The position numbers and the translations under genes were made by a program. A stretch of 64,000 bases of DNA from contig JBGAIH010000014.1 in assembly GCA_044225675.1 (NCBI GenBank), positions 53,522 through 117,521 of the forward strand, read 5' to 3'. This DNA is from JACMQX01 sp044225675. GTDB taxonomy: Bacteria > Pseudomonadota > Gammaproteobacteria > Burkholderiales > Burkholderiaceae_C. The notes beneath the pieces were generated by a model. The model had not been told where the DNA came from, ran no database searches, and worked only from the letters and a program-made list of their open reading frames with translations. Numbering within the stretch: the first letter of the stretch is position 1; each line of letters opens with the position of its first letter. Shown here in pieces: positions 24,026-32,049 of the stretch.

Positions 24026-25009
24026 ATGCAGCACTCCCAGACCCACCTGCGCAGCCGTCCGATTTCGGCTGGGCATCTGCGAGCGTTCGAGGCGGTGTCC
24101 CGGCACCTGAACTTCCGCGCCGCGTCGGAGGAGCTGGCACTCACGCAGTCGGCCGTCAGCCGCCAGATCCAGGCTCTGGAAGAGGAGGTCGGCGTCAGCC
24201 TCTTTCTGCGCCACACCCGCGCCGTCGAGCTCACCAGTGCCGGCGCCCAGCTGCTGATGGCGGTGTCGCAGGCGCTGCCGCGCATCGACGCGGCGGTGCG
24301 GCAGATCCGCCAGAGCGCGGGCCGCAAGAGCGTCTCGCTCACCACCTTCGCGTCGTTCGCGTCGATGTGGCTGATCCCCCGGCTGGAGGCCTTCCAGCGC
24401 GACAACCCCGACATCGACATCCGCATCGACGCGTCGGACCAGGCCGTGGACCTGGACATCGCCGACGTGGACCTCGCGCTGCGCTACGGCCCGGCCTCGT
24501 CCATGCCGCCCACCGCGCTGCGCATGTTCGGCGAGCAGCTGACGCCGGTGGCGAGCCCCTGGCTGCTCAAGAGCGGCAGCCCGCTGCGCAAGCCCGAGGA
24601 CCTGATGCAGTTCGCGCTGATCGAGGCCGGCGACGCCCACCGCACCCACCTGGAATGGCTCACCTGGAGGCGCTGGGCCGACGAGCGCAAGATGAGCAAG
24701 TTCAACCCCAAGCGCTGGCTCTACTTCAACTACGCCTACCAGATGGTGCAGGCCGCGCTCACCGGCCAGGGCGTGGTGCTGGCGCGGCTGCCGCTCGTGG
24801 CCGAGAGCCTGGCCAACGGCGACCTGATCGAGGCGCTGCCGCACCAGCGCATGGACTCGCCCATGGCCTACTGGGTCATCGTCGGCCCGCGCAGCGAGTC
24901 GCGCCCCGAGATCAAGGCCTTCTGCGCCTGGCTGCAGGCCCAGGCCCGCGCCACGCGCGAGACCATCGGCGAGGTGCCGGACCCGGACACCGTCGACAAC
25001 ATCGACTGA
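24026..25009 (+). CDS. LysR-family regulator, GcvA type
   Basis: A 327-aa LysR regulator: winged helix AGHLRAFEAVSRHLNFRAASEELALTQSAVSRQIQALEEEVG (shown in parts: HLNFRAASEELALTQSAVSR) and a substrate-binding domain with SVSLTTFASFASMWLIPRL and DIADVDLALRYG, the GcvA-like signature. It is divergent from DUF2917 and probably controls it and itself. The stop codon is inside a 13-bp inverted repeat. Confidence 0.88.
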   Translation: MQHSQTHLRSRPISAGHLRAFEAVSRHLNFRAASEELALTQSAVSRQIQALEEEVGVSLFLRHTRAVELTSAGAQLLMAVSQALPRIDAAVRQIRQSAGRKSVSLTTFASFASMWLIPRLEAFQRDNPDIDIRIDASDQAVDLDIADVDLALRYGPASSMPPTALRMFGEQLTPVASPWLLKSGSPLRKPEDLMQFALIEAGDAHRTHLEWLTWRRWADERKMSKFNPKRWLYFNYAYQMVQAALTGQGVVLARLPLVAESLANGDLIEALPHQRMDSPMAYWVIVGPRSESRPEIKAFCAWLQAQARATRETIGEVPDPDTVDNID

Positions 25010-25040
25010 TCGCGCAGGCAGAGTCACGCCTGCGCGATCA
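25007..25040. terminator. Strong hairpin between convergent LysR and 5-formyl-THF cyclo-ligase genes
   Basis: TGATCGCGCAGGC (25007-25019) pairs perfectly with GCCTGCGCGATCA (25028-25040), a 13-bp stem with an 8-base loop that includes the LysR stop codon. No U-tract follows on either strand, so it may block readthrough or act as an RNA-stabilising hairpin rather than as a classic intrinsic terminator. Confidence 0.6.
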
Positions 25041-25046
25041 CGGCGA

Positions 25047-25631
25047 TCACACCGGCCAGACCACCCCGTTGTCGTTCAGGATGGCGTCGAGCGGCACGTC
25101 ATGCGGCTCGGGCTCGAAGTCGTCGACGAAGCCCTGCGTGTAGCCCAGCCCCACGGTGAAGGGCTTGGGCTCCAGCGTGGCAAGCGTGCGGTCGTAGAAG
25201 CCGCCGCCGTAGCCCAGCCGGTAGCCGCCCGCGCTGTAGCCCACGCAGGGCACGAACAGCAGCGTGGGCACGATGACCTCGGTGTCCTTGGGCTTGGGAA
25301 TGCTGTAGGCGTCTTCCTCCATCGGACAGCCGGGGTACCAGGCCCAGAAGGTCAGCGTCTTGTGGACCTTGTCGACCACCGGCAGGCCGATGCGCCGGCG
25401 CTGCGGCTCGTCGAGCAACTCGCCGTCTTCCTTCCAGCGGTGCAGCGCGGGCAGGGGATCGAACTCGCCATGGATGGGCCAGTAGGCGCCGATCACCGTG
25501 TCGGGGCGGCCCACCAGCCAGATGCGCATGACCTGCTGCAGCCGGTCGGCCTTCTGTAGGCGGTCCGGCATGTTCAACCGTTGTTCGATCAGGGCTTTTC
25601 GGAGCGCCTTCTTCTCGTTTGACTTGTCCAT
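25047..25631 (-). CDS. 5-formyltetrahydrofolate cyclo-ligase
   Basis: The enzyme converts 5-formyl-THF to 5,10-methenyl-THF with ATP, clearing a folate by-product. The 194-aa product begins MDKSNEKKALRKALIEQR, has the ATP-binding C-terminal motif RLGYGGGFYDRTLA, and PTLLFVPCVGYSAGGYRLG upstream of it. The ATG at 25631 is 9 bases from the divergent transglycosylase start, so the promoters overlap the opposite genes. The E. coli gene is ygfA (fau). Confidence 0.9.
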   Translation of the reverse strand: MDKSNEKKALRKALIEQRLNMPDRLQKADRLQQVMRIWLVGRPDTVIGAYWPIHGEFDPLPALHRWKEDGELLDEPQRRRIGLPVVDKVHKTLTFWAWYPGCPMEEDAYSIPKPKDTEVIVPTLLFVPCVGYSAGGYRLGYGGGFYDRTLATLEPKPFTVGLGYTQGFVDDFEPEPHDVPLDAILNDNGVVWPV

Positions 25632-25640
25632 AATGGCCCA

Positions 25641-27653
25641 ATGCAGTTTCGAGCAATTCTGACATCGATCGTCCTGGTCCTGCCCCTGACCGTTCTGGCC
25701 CAGGCCAAGGGAGACGACCTCATCCTTGACATGGCGCAAGCTTACAAGCGGGGCGACGGCAAAAGGCTGACCGCCCTGCTGCCCCAGGCCCGAGGCCATG
25801 CACTGGAACCCTGGGCCGCCTACTGGGAGCTGCGCAGCCGGCTCGACAGCGCATCGACCCAGGAGATCCAGGACTTCTTCAGCCGCTATGCCGGCACCTA
25901 CCAGGAAGACCGCCTGCGCAACGACTGGCTGCTCATGCTGGGTCAGCGGCGCGACTGGACCACCTTTGGCGCCGAGTACCCGCGCTTTCGCATGAACGAC
26001 GACAAGGAGGTGCGCTGCTACGCCCTGCTGGTGGACACGCTGGCCACCGGGCAGGTCACGCAGGCCCATGTGGACGAGGTGCGCCGCAACTGGTTCGCGC
26101 AGCGCGAGGCCGACGACGGCTGCGCCACGGCGGCCGACCGCCTGATCGAGCTGCGCAGGATGCCGGCCGAGGACGCCTGGAAGCGCGCGCGCCTGGCCAT
26201 GGAGGCCAACCGCCCGCGCGCTGCGGCCAAGGCCGTGGAGATCGTCTCGCCCGAGTCGCTGCCGCTCCTGGCCGAAGTCAATGCCAGCCCGTCGAAGTTC
26301 CTCACCAAAAAGGTGCTGGCGGTGCGCAAGGCCCGCAAGGAGATGATGACGCTCGCGCTCATCAAGCTGGCAACCACCGACGTGGAGCAGGCGGCCTTCC
26401 AGCTCGAGAACAAATGGGGCACGCAGCTGAGTGCCGAGGAGCGCAACTGGGTCTGGGGCGCGATCGGCAAGCAGGCCGCCAGCAAGCTCTCAAGCGATGC
26501 GCCGGCCTACTTCGCCAAGGTCTCGCGCGACAGCGACCTGAGCGACGACATGCTGGCCTGGAAAGTGCGCGCCTCGCTGCGCTGGGGCCGCTGGAAGGAC
26601 GTGCTCGAAGCCGTCGGCGCCATGAGCCCCGAAGCGCGCCAGGACCCGGCCTGGATCTACTGGCAGGCCCGCGCGCTGCTGGCCACCGCGCCTGCGGCAC
26701 CGGCGCAGCCTGCGGCCAGCGGCACGGCCGCCCCGCTGCCACCGGCGCGACTGGAGGCCCAGAACGCGCTGCAGTCCATCGCCTCCAACCGGGGCTTCTA
26801 CGAACAGCTTGCGTTGGAGGAGCTCGGCCAGCGGATCACCGCCCCGCCACGGCCGGCACCGCTCACGCCCGACGAAAAGGCCGCCGCGCGCATGAATGCC
26901 GGGCTCAACCGCGCGCTCTACGCCATCCTGATCGGCCTGCGCCCCGAGGGCACGCGCGAATGGAACTACACCACCAACCTGCACACGCGCGGCGGCATGG
27001 GTGACCGCGAGCTGCTCGCGGCAGCCGACTTCGCCTGCCAACGCGAGGTCTGGGACCGCTGCATCAACACCAGCGAGCGCACCAAGTCGTTCATCGACAT
27101 GGAGCAGCGCTTCCCGACGCCGTTCCGTGACGCGGTGGTCAAGCGCGCCGGCGAGATCGGCCTGGACCCGGCCTATGTGTACGGCCTGATCCGGCAGGAA
27201 AGCCGCTTCATCATGGACGCGCGCTCCCACGTCGGCGCCTCCGGCCTGATGCAGGTCATGCCGGCCACCGCGCGCTGGACGGCCCGCAAGATCGGCCTCG
27301 CAAACTTCAGCGTGGACCAGCTCAACGACCACGCCACCAACATCGCCATCGGCACGGCCTACCTCAAGCTCGCGCTCGACGACTTCGACGGCTCGCAGGC
27401 CCTGGCCGCCGCCGCCTACAACGCCGGCCCGGGCCGGCCGCGTGCCTGGCGCAACGGCCCGGTGATCGACGCCGCCATCTGGGCCGAGAACGTGCCCTTC
27501 GGCGAGACGCGCGACTACGTCAAGAAGGTCCTGTCCAACGCGACCAACTACGCCGCGCTGCTCAGCGGCCAGCCGCAGTCGATCAAGGCCCGGCTGGGCA
27601 CGGTGGGCCCGCGCGACAACTCGCGGCCCGAGCCGAACAAGGACCTGCCCTGA
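25641..27653 (+). CDS. slt: Soluble lytic murein transglycosylase
   Basis: A 670-aa periplasmic enzyme that cleaves peptidoglycan glycan strands to 1,6-anhydro-muropeptides. A signal peptide (residues 1-21, cleavage near VLAQA) precedes a helical superhelix (25-490). The C-terminal SLT domain (about 500-640) carries YGLIRQESRFIMDA with the catalytic Glu, GASGLMQVMPATAR, and AAYNAGPGRPRAW. Length and order match Slt70. It overlaps the next gene by 1 base (TGATG). Confidence 0.93.
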   Translation: MQFRAILTSIVLVLPLTVLAQAKGDDLILDMAQAYKRGDGKRLTALLPQARGHALEPWAAYWELRSRLDSASTQEIQDFFSRYAGTYQEDRLRNDWLLMLGQRRDWTTFGAEYPRFRMNDDKEVRCYALLVDTLATGQVTQAHVDEVRRNWFAQREADDGCATAADRLIELRRMPAEDAWKRARLAMEANRPRAAAKAVEIVSPESLPLLAEVNASPSKFLTKKVLAVRKARKEMMTLALIKLATTDVEQAAFQLENKWGTQLSAEERNWVWGAIGKQAASKLSSDAPAYFAKVSRDSDLSDDMLAWKVRASLRWGRWKDVLEAVGAMSPEARQDPAWIYWQARALLATAPAAPAQPAASGTAAPLPPARLEAQNALQSIASNRGFYEQLALEELGQRITAPPRPAPLTPDEKAAARMNAGLNRALYAILIGLRPEGTREWNYTTNLHTRGGMGDRELLAAADFACQREVWDRCINTSERTKSFIDMEQRFPTPFRDAVVKRAGEIGLDPAYVYGLIRQESRFIMDARSHVGASGLMQVMPATARWTARKIGLANFSVDQLNDHATNIAIGTAYLKLALDDFDGSQALAAAAYNAGPGRPRAWRNGPVIDAAIWAENVPFGETRDYVKKVLSNATNYAALLSGQPQSIKARLGTVGPRDNSRPEPNKDLP

Positions 27654-28240
27654 TGTCCGCGACGCTCTGGCAGGAGGTGGGCGCGACCATCGCGCAGGAG
27701 TTCTCGGACCTGCCCGACGCGGCGCAGGTGACGCAGATCGTGCTGCGCCTCACGCTGGCGGCGCTGCTGGGCGGCCTGCTCGGCTTCGAGCGCGAGCACA
27801 AGGGCAAGTCGGCCGGCGTGCGCACGCACATGCTGGTGGCGCTCGGCTCGGCCATGTTCGTCATGATCCCGCAGCACGCGGGCCTGCAGGAGGCCGAACT
27901 CAGCCGCGTGCTGCAGGGCATCGTCGCAGGCGTCGGCTTTCTGGGCGCCGGCACCATCCTCAAGGGCCGCAGCGACGAGGACGTCAAGGGCCTCACCACG
28001 GCCGCCGGCATCTGGCTCACGGCGGCCATCGGCGTGGCCGCCGGCCTGGGCCGCGAGTCCACGGCCGTGCTGAGCACGCTGCTCGCGCTGGCCATCCTCG
28101 CCCTGGTGCCGCTGGTCACGCGGCTGATCGACCGCCCGCCGGCTGACGCACCCGCCGACGCGCCGGCCGATCCCGCCGCGCCCCCGCGCGCAGCCGCGCG
28201 GCGACAGAACGACGATCCGCCGCCGCCGGCCGGCGAGTGA
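27653..28240 (+). CDS. MgtC/SapB-family membrane protein
   Basis: A 195-aa inner-membrane protein with about four to five transmembrane helices and the MgtC core: LAALLGGLLGFEREHKGKSAG, then RTHMLVALGSAMFV, GIVAGVGFLGAGTILKG and GLTTAAGIWLTAAIGVAAG. The C-terminal tail is Pro/Ala/Asp-rich, with ADAPADAPADPAA. MgtC proteins affect Mg2+ adaptation and F-ATPase in pathogens; the role of environmental members is unclear. Coupled to slt by TGATG overlap. A 15-bp tandem repeat begins right after the stop. Confidence 0.88.
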   Translation: MSATLWQEVGATIAQEFSDLPDAAQVTQIVLRLTLAALLGGLLGFEREHKGKSAGVRTHMLVALGSAMFVMIPQHAGLQEAELSRVLQGIVAGVGFLGAGTILKGRSDEDVKGLTTAAGIWLTAAIGVAAGLGRESTAVLSTLLALAILALVPLVTRLIDRPPADAPADAPADPAAPPRAAARRQNDDPPPPAGE

Positions 28241-28321
28241 GTGCGCAGCCACGGATCGCGCAGCCATTGAGCGCGCATCCACCGAGCGCGCATCAATCCA
28301 GCCCCAAACGCGCATCAATCC
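28241..28321. repeat. Degenerate 15-bp tandem repeat
   Basis: Four adjacent 15-base units start at 28241, 28256, 28271 and 28286 (GTGCGCAGCCACGGA, TCGCGCAGCCATTGA, GCGCGCATCCACCGA, GCGCGCATCAATCCA). A partial fifth (CGCGCATCAATCC) lies at 28309-28321. It starts immediately after the MgtC stop codon and fills most of the gap to the GST gene. Confidence 0.75.
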
Positions 28322-28368
28322 GCGTGGCGACGGCCGCTAGCATCGCGTCTTTCTGACGGAGAAACGGG

Positions 28369-29052
28369 ATGCTCAAGCTCTACATCGGCAACAAGAACTA
28401 TTCCTCCTGGTCCATGCGTCCGTGGGTGCTGCTCAAGCAGGCCGGCATTCCTTTCGAGGAGGTGATGGTGCGGTTCGACTCGATGAACCCGGACTCCGTC
28501 TTCAAGCAGACCATGGCGCGGATCACGCCCACTGCGCTGGTGCCGGTGCTCGTCGACGGCGAGACCGTCGTCTGGGACACGCTGGCGATCTCGGAGTACC
28601 TGGCCGAATCCTTTCCCGAACTGAACCTGTGGCCGGCCGACAAGGCCTTGCGTGCCCGGGCCCGCAGCGTCTGCGCCGAGATGCATTCGGGCTTTTCGGC
28701 CCTGCGCAGCGCCTGCCCGCAGAACATCGAGGCCACCCTGCACGAGACGGGCCGGCTGGTCTGGCGCGACAAGCCCCAGGTCCGCGCCGACGTCGCGCGC
28801 CTGGTCGCCATGTGGACCGAACTGCTGCAGGCATCGAGGGGGCCCCTGCTGTTCGGCGACTTCAGCATCGCCGACGCCTACTACGCGCCGGTGTGCATGC
28901 GCCTGCACAACTACGGACTGCCGGTGCCCGGCCATATCACCGACTACATCCGCCGCGTCAGCGCGCTGCCCGGGGTCAAGGCCTGGATCGACGAGGCCCT
29001 GGAGGAGAAAAATTTTTTGGACTTTGAGGAGCCGTACCGGGTGAGCCGATGA
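28369..29052 (+). CDS. Glutathione S-transferase-family protein
   Basis: A 227-aa GST-like protein. The thioredoxin-like N-terminal domain has IGNKNYSSWSMRPWVLLKQAG (read as NKNYSSWSMRPW), with the Ser region that activates thiols in zeta/theta-like GSTs, cis-Pro in ALVPVLVDGETVVWDTLAIS, and an all-helical C-terminal domain with FGDFSIADAYYAPV. Substrate unknown. Its stop overlaps the next start (ATGA), implying co-expression with the DapA-like enzyme. Confidence 0.85.
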   Translation: MLKLYIGNKNYSSWSMRPWVLLKQAGIPFEEVMVRFDSMNPDSVFKQTMARITPTALVPVLVDGETVVWDTLAISEYLAESFPELNLWPADKALRARARSVCAEMHSGFSALRSACPQNIEATLHETGRLVWRDKPQVRADVARLVAMWTELLQASRGPLLFGDFSIADAYYAPVCMRLHNYGLPVPGHITDYIRRVSALPGVKAWIDEALEEKNFLDFEEPYRVSR

Positions 29053-29960
29053 GCGCCGCCGGCACGGCCGCCTCGCCCGCGCCCCGCCACTGGGGTGCCG
29101 TGATGAGCGCGATGGTGACGCCCTTCGCCGCCGATGGCTCGCTCGACCTCGACGCCGCGCGGCGTCTGGCGCGCCACCTGCAGGCCATCGGCAACGACGG
29201 CCTCGTGGTGGCGGCCACCACGGGCGAGGCGTCCACGCTCACGGACGACGAACGCTGCGACCTGGTTCGCGCCGTCTGCGAGGCCGTGACCATCCCGGTG
29301 CTCGCCGGCACCGGCAGCAACGACACGGCGCACACCGTGCAGCTGACGCGCCAGGCGCAGGGACTGGGCGCGGCCGGCGTCATCGTCGTCGCGCCCTACT
29401 ACAACCGGCCGCCGCAGGCGGGCATCGAGGCCCACTTCCGCGCGGCCGCGGCTGCCACCCGGCTGCCCGTCATGATCTACGACGTGCCGCTGCGCACCGG
29501 CCGGCGCGTGGCGCAGGACGTGCTGCTGCGGCTGCTCGGCGAGGTGCCGAACAACGTCGCCTTCAAGGACGCCACCGGCGACCCGCCCGCGGCCGCCACG
29601 CTGGTGGCACGCGCCGGCCGCCACTTCGACCTCTATTCGGGAGACGACCCGTACACCCTGCCCTTGCTGGCCGTTGGCGCGGTGGGCGTCGTGGGCACGA
29701 CCACTCATTGGACCGCAGCCCGCATGCAGGCCATGATCGCGGCCTTTCATCGCGGCGACGTGGCGCAGGCCCGCGCCATCAACGCGGGCCTGCAGGCGTC
29801 GTTCGAGTTCGTCAACTCCGACACCTCGGTGTTTCCGATGTCGATCAAGGCGCTGCTGCGGGCCCAGGGTCTGGCGGTGGGTGAATGCCGACTGCCGCTG
29901 CCGCCGACGCCGCCTGCCACGCACGCCGCCGCGCAGGCGCTGCTGGCCGACGGGGCCTGA
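29049..29960 (+). CDS. DapA-family 4-hydroxy-tetrahydrodipicolinate synthase-like lyase
   Basis: A 303-aa TIM-barrel class I lyase/aldolase. Schiff-base Lys is in NVAFKDATGD (about residue 173), the conserved Tyr in MIYDVPLRTG, and the substrate loop in ATTGEASTL. Motifs such as NDGLVVAATTGEAST, YYNRPPQAG and YSGDDPYTLPLLAVGAVGVVG are closer to actinobacterial DapA than to the usual proteobacterial form. It could make lysine/diaminopimelate precursor or be a paralogue with another keto acid substrate. Translationally coupled to the GST gene. Confidence 0.8.
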   Translation: MSAAGTAASPAPRHWGAVMSAMVTPFAADGSLDLDAARRLARHLQAIGNDGLVVAATTGEASTLTDDERCDLVRAVCEAVTIPVLAGTGSNDTAHTVQLTRQAQGLGAAGVIVVAPYYNRPPQAGIEAHFRAAAAATRLPVMIYDVPLRTGRRVAQDVLLRLLGEVPNNVAFKDATGDPPAAATLVARAGRHFDLYSGDDPYTLPLLAVGAVGVVGTTTHWTAARMQAMIAAFHRGDVAQARAINAGLQASFEFVNSDTSVFPMSIKALLRAQGLAVGECRLPLPPTPPATHAAAQALLADGA

Positions 29961-30033
29961 GGCGCAACGGCGCCGGACTCGGGCAGCGACGGCCAGGCGG
30001 CCGCGCGGGCAGGCCCTGCCCTACACTCGTCGC

Positions 30034-31257
30034 ATGGACATCTACCGGGTCGGCGGTGCGGTACGCGACGCTCTCATGGGTCTGGCCGTGAAGGACCACG
30101 ACTGGGTGGTCGTCGGCGCCACCCCGCAACAGCTGCTGGACGCCGGCTACCTGCCCGTGGGCAAGGACTTTCCCGTGTTCCTGCACCCCGAGACGCGCGA
30201 GGAATACGCACTCGCCCGCACCGAGCGCAAGACCGCGCGCGGCTACCACGGCTTTGCCTTCCACGCCGCGCCCGACGTCACGCTGGAGCAGGACCTGGCG
30301 CGCCGCGATCTCACCGTCAATGCGATCGCCCAGGCCGCCGACGGCACGCTGATCGACCCGTTCGGCGGCCGCGCCGACATCGAGGCGCGCGTGCTGCGGC
30401 ATGTCTCCGGCGCATTCGCCGAGGATCCCGTGCGCATCCTGCGGCTGGCGCGCTTTGCCGCGCGCTTTGCCGACTTCCAGGTGGCGCCCGAGACGCTCAC
30501 CCTGATGCAGGCCATGGTGGAAGACGGCGAGGTCGACGCGCTGGTGGCCGAGCGGGTCTGGCAGGAGCTGGCGCGCGGCCTGATGGAGCGCCGCCCGTCG
30601 CGCATGTTCGACGTGCTGCGGGCCTGCGGCGCGCTGCGCCGGCTGCTGCCCGAGGTCGACAGGCTCTGGGGCGTGCCGCAACGCGCGGAGTACCACCCCG
30701 AGGTCGACACCGGCATGCACCTCATGATGGTGCTGGACATGAGCGCGCAGCTGGACGCGAATCTTTCCGTGCGCTACGCCTGCCTCTGCCACGACCTCGG
30801 CAAGGGCACGACGCCTGCCGACGTGCTGCCGCGCCACATCGGCCATGAGCAGCGCAGCGCAAAGCTCCTCAAGGGCGTGAGCGAACGGCTGCGGGTGCCC
30901 GTGGCCTGCCGCGAACTGGCCGACGTGGTGGCGCGCGAACACGGCAACATCCACCGCAGCGACAGCCTGGACGCCGCCGCCGTGGTGCGCCTGCTCGAGC
31001 GCTGCGACGCCCTGCGCAAGCCGCAGCGCTTCGAGGACGTCCTGCTGGCCTGCGAGTGCGATGCGCGTGGCCGGCTGGGCATGCAGGACACGTCCTACAC
31101 ACAACGTCGGCGCCTTCTGACATGCCTCGATGCGGCGCGCTCCGTTGCTACCGATCTGGTAGCACAGGAGGCTGAGGCCAAGGGGCTTTCTGGCCCACGG
31201 ATTGGCGAGATGATCCACAAGGCGAGGGTCCGGGCCGTGGCCGCGCAAGGCATTTGA
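30034..31257 (+). CDS. cca: Multifunctional CCA tRNA nucleotidyltransferase
   Basis: Cca adds or repairs the 3' CCA of tRNAs; the long gamma/beta-proteobacterial form also has HD phosphohydrolase activity. The 407-aa protein begins MDIYRVGGAVRDALMG, with the DHDW catalytic pair close behind, then RRDLTVNAIA, and an HD domain YACLCHDLGKG near residue 255. The ATG at 30034 matches the family start; the frame is open upstream but not homologous. Confidence 0.94.
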   Translation: MDIYRVGGAVRDALMGLAVKDHDWVVVGATPQQLLDAGYLPVGKDFPVFLHPETREEYALARTERKTARGYHGFAFHAAPDVTLEQDLARRDLTVNAIAQAADGTLIDPFGGRADIEARVLRHVSGAFAEDPVRILRLARFAARFADFQVAPETLTLMQAMVEDGEVDALVAERVWQELARGLMERRPSRMFDVLRACGALRRLLPEVDRLWGVPQRAEYHPEVDTGMHLMMVLDMSAQLDANLSVRYACLCHDLGKGTTPADVLPRHIGHEQRSAKLLKGVSERLRVPVACRELADVVAREHGNIHRSDSLDAAAVVRLLERCDALRKPQRFEDVLLACECDARGRLGMQDTSYTQRRRLLTCLDAARSVATDLVAQEAEAKGLSGPRIGEMIHKARVRAVAAQGI

Positions 31258-31308
31258 GCGGCCTGGCGCACCGAATGGCGCGCAGCGCTCTGGTATGGTC
31301 GCAACACC

Positions 31309-32049
31309 ATGCAGACGCTACCTCCGATGACCGCCCGCACGGCGCTGTTCCTGGACTTCGACGGCACCCTCGTGGACATCGCGCCGCGCCCCGATGCCGT
31401 CGTGGCCGACCCGCAGCTCCTCGTCACGCTCGGCTTGCTCAAGGAGCGTCTGGGCGGTGCGCTCGCGGTGATCTCGGGCCGCGAAATCGCCACACTCGAC
31501 GGCTTTCTCGCGCCGCTTGAGCTGGCTGCCGCCGGCTCGCATGGCGCCGAAGTGCGTGACGCCCAGGGGCGCGTGCGCCGCATCCCCGCGCCCGACCTCG
31601 ACCTCGTCAGCCGCGCCATGCACCGCCTCGCCGTGCTGCATCCCGAACTGCTCGTGGAAACGAAGGAGGCTGCGATCGCGCTGCACTACCGGCAGGCGCC
31701 CGCGCTCGAATCCCTTTGCATGGAAACCCTCACCGAAGCGGTCAGCCGCAGCCCCGGCACCGAGCTGCTGCGCGGCAAGATGGTGTTCGAGGTCAAGCCG
31801 CGCGGCGTCCACAAGGGTCAGGCCATTGCCACCCTCATGGAGGACGCGCCGTTCAAGGACCGCATTCCGCTGTTCGCGGGCGACGACCTGACCGATGAAG
31901 ACGGCTTTGCCGCCGCGCAGCAGCTGGGCGGCGCCGGGCTGAAGATCGGCACCGGCCCGACCCAGGCCCGCCATCGGTGCGACAGCCCGCAGGCGCTGCG
32001 AAACTGGCTCGGCTTGCAGGCCGAACTCTTGCAGGAGACCACGGCATGA
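31309..32049 (+). CDS. otsB: Trehalose-6-phosphate phosphatase OtsB
   Basis: OtsB removes phosphate from trehalose-6-phosphate. The 246-aa HAD-superfamily protein has motif I LFLDFDGTLVDIAP, the sugar-binding segment GSHGAEVRD, motif III Lys in LRGKMVFEVKP, and motif IV AGDDLTDEDGF. A second in-frame ATG at 31327 (MTARTALF) is possible. Its stop overlaps the start of the GH15 gene (ATGA), making it the first gene of the otsB-GH15-otsA operon. Confidence 0.93.
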   Translation: MQTLPPMTARTALFLDFDGTLVDIAPRPDAVVADPQLLVTLGLLKERLGGALAVISGREIATLDGFLAPLELAAAGSHGAEVRDAQGRVRRIPAPDLDLVSRAMHRLAVLHPELLVETKEAAIALHYRQAPALESLCMETLTEAVSRSPGTELLRGKMVFEVKPRGVHKGQAIATLMEDAPFKDRIPLFAGDDLTDEDGFAAAQQLGGAGLKIGTGPTQARHRCDSPQALRNWLGLQAELLQETTA

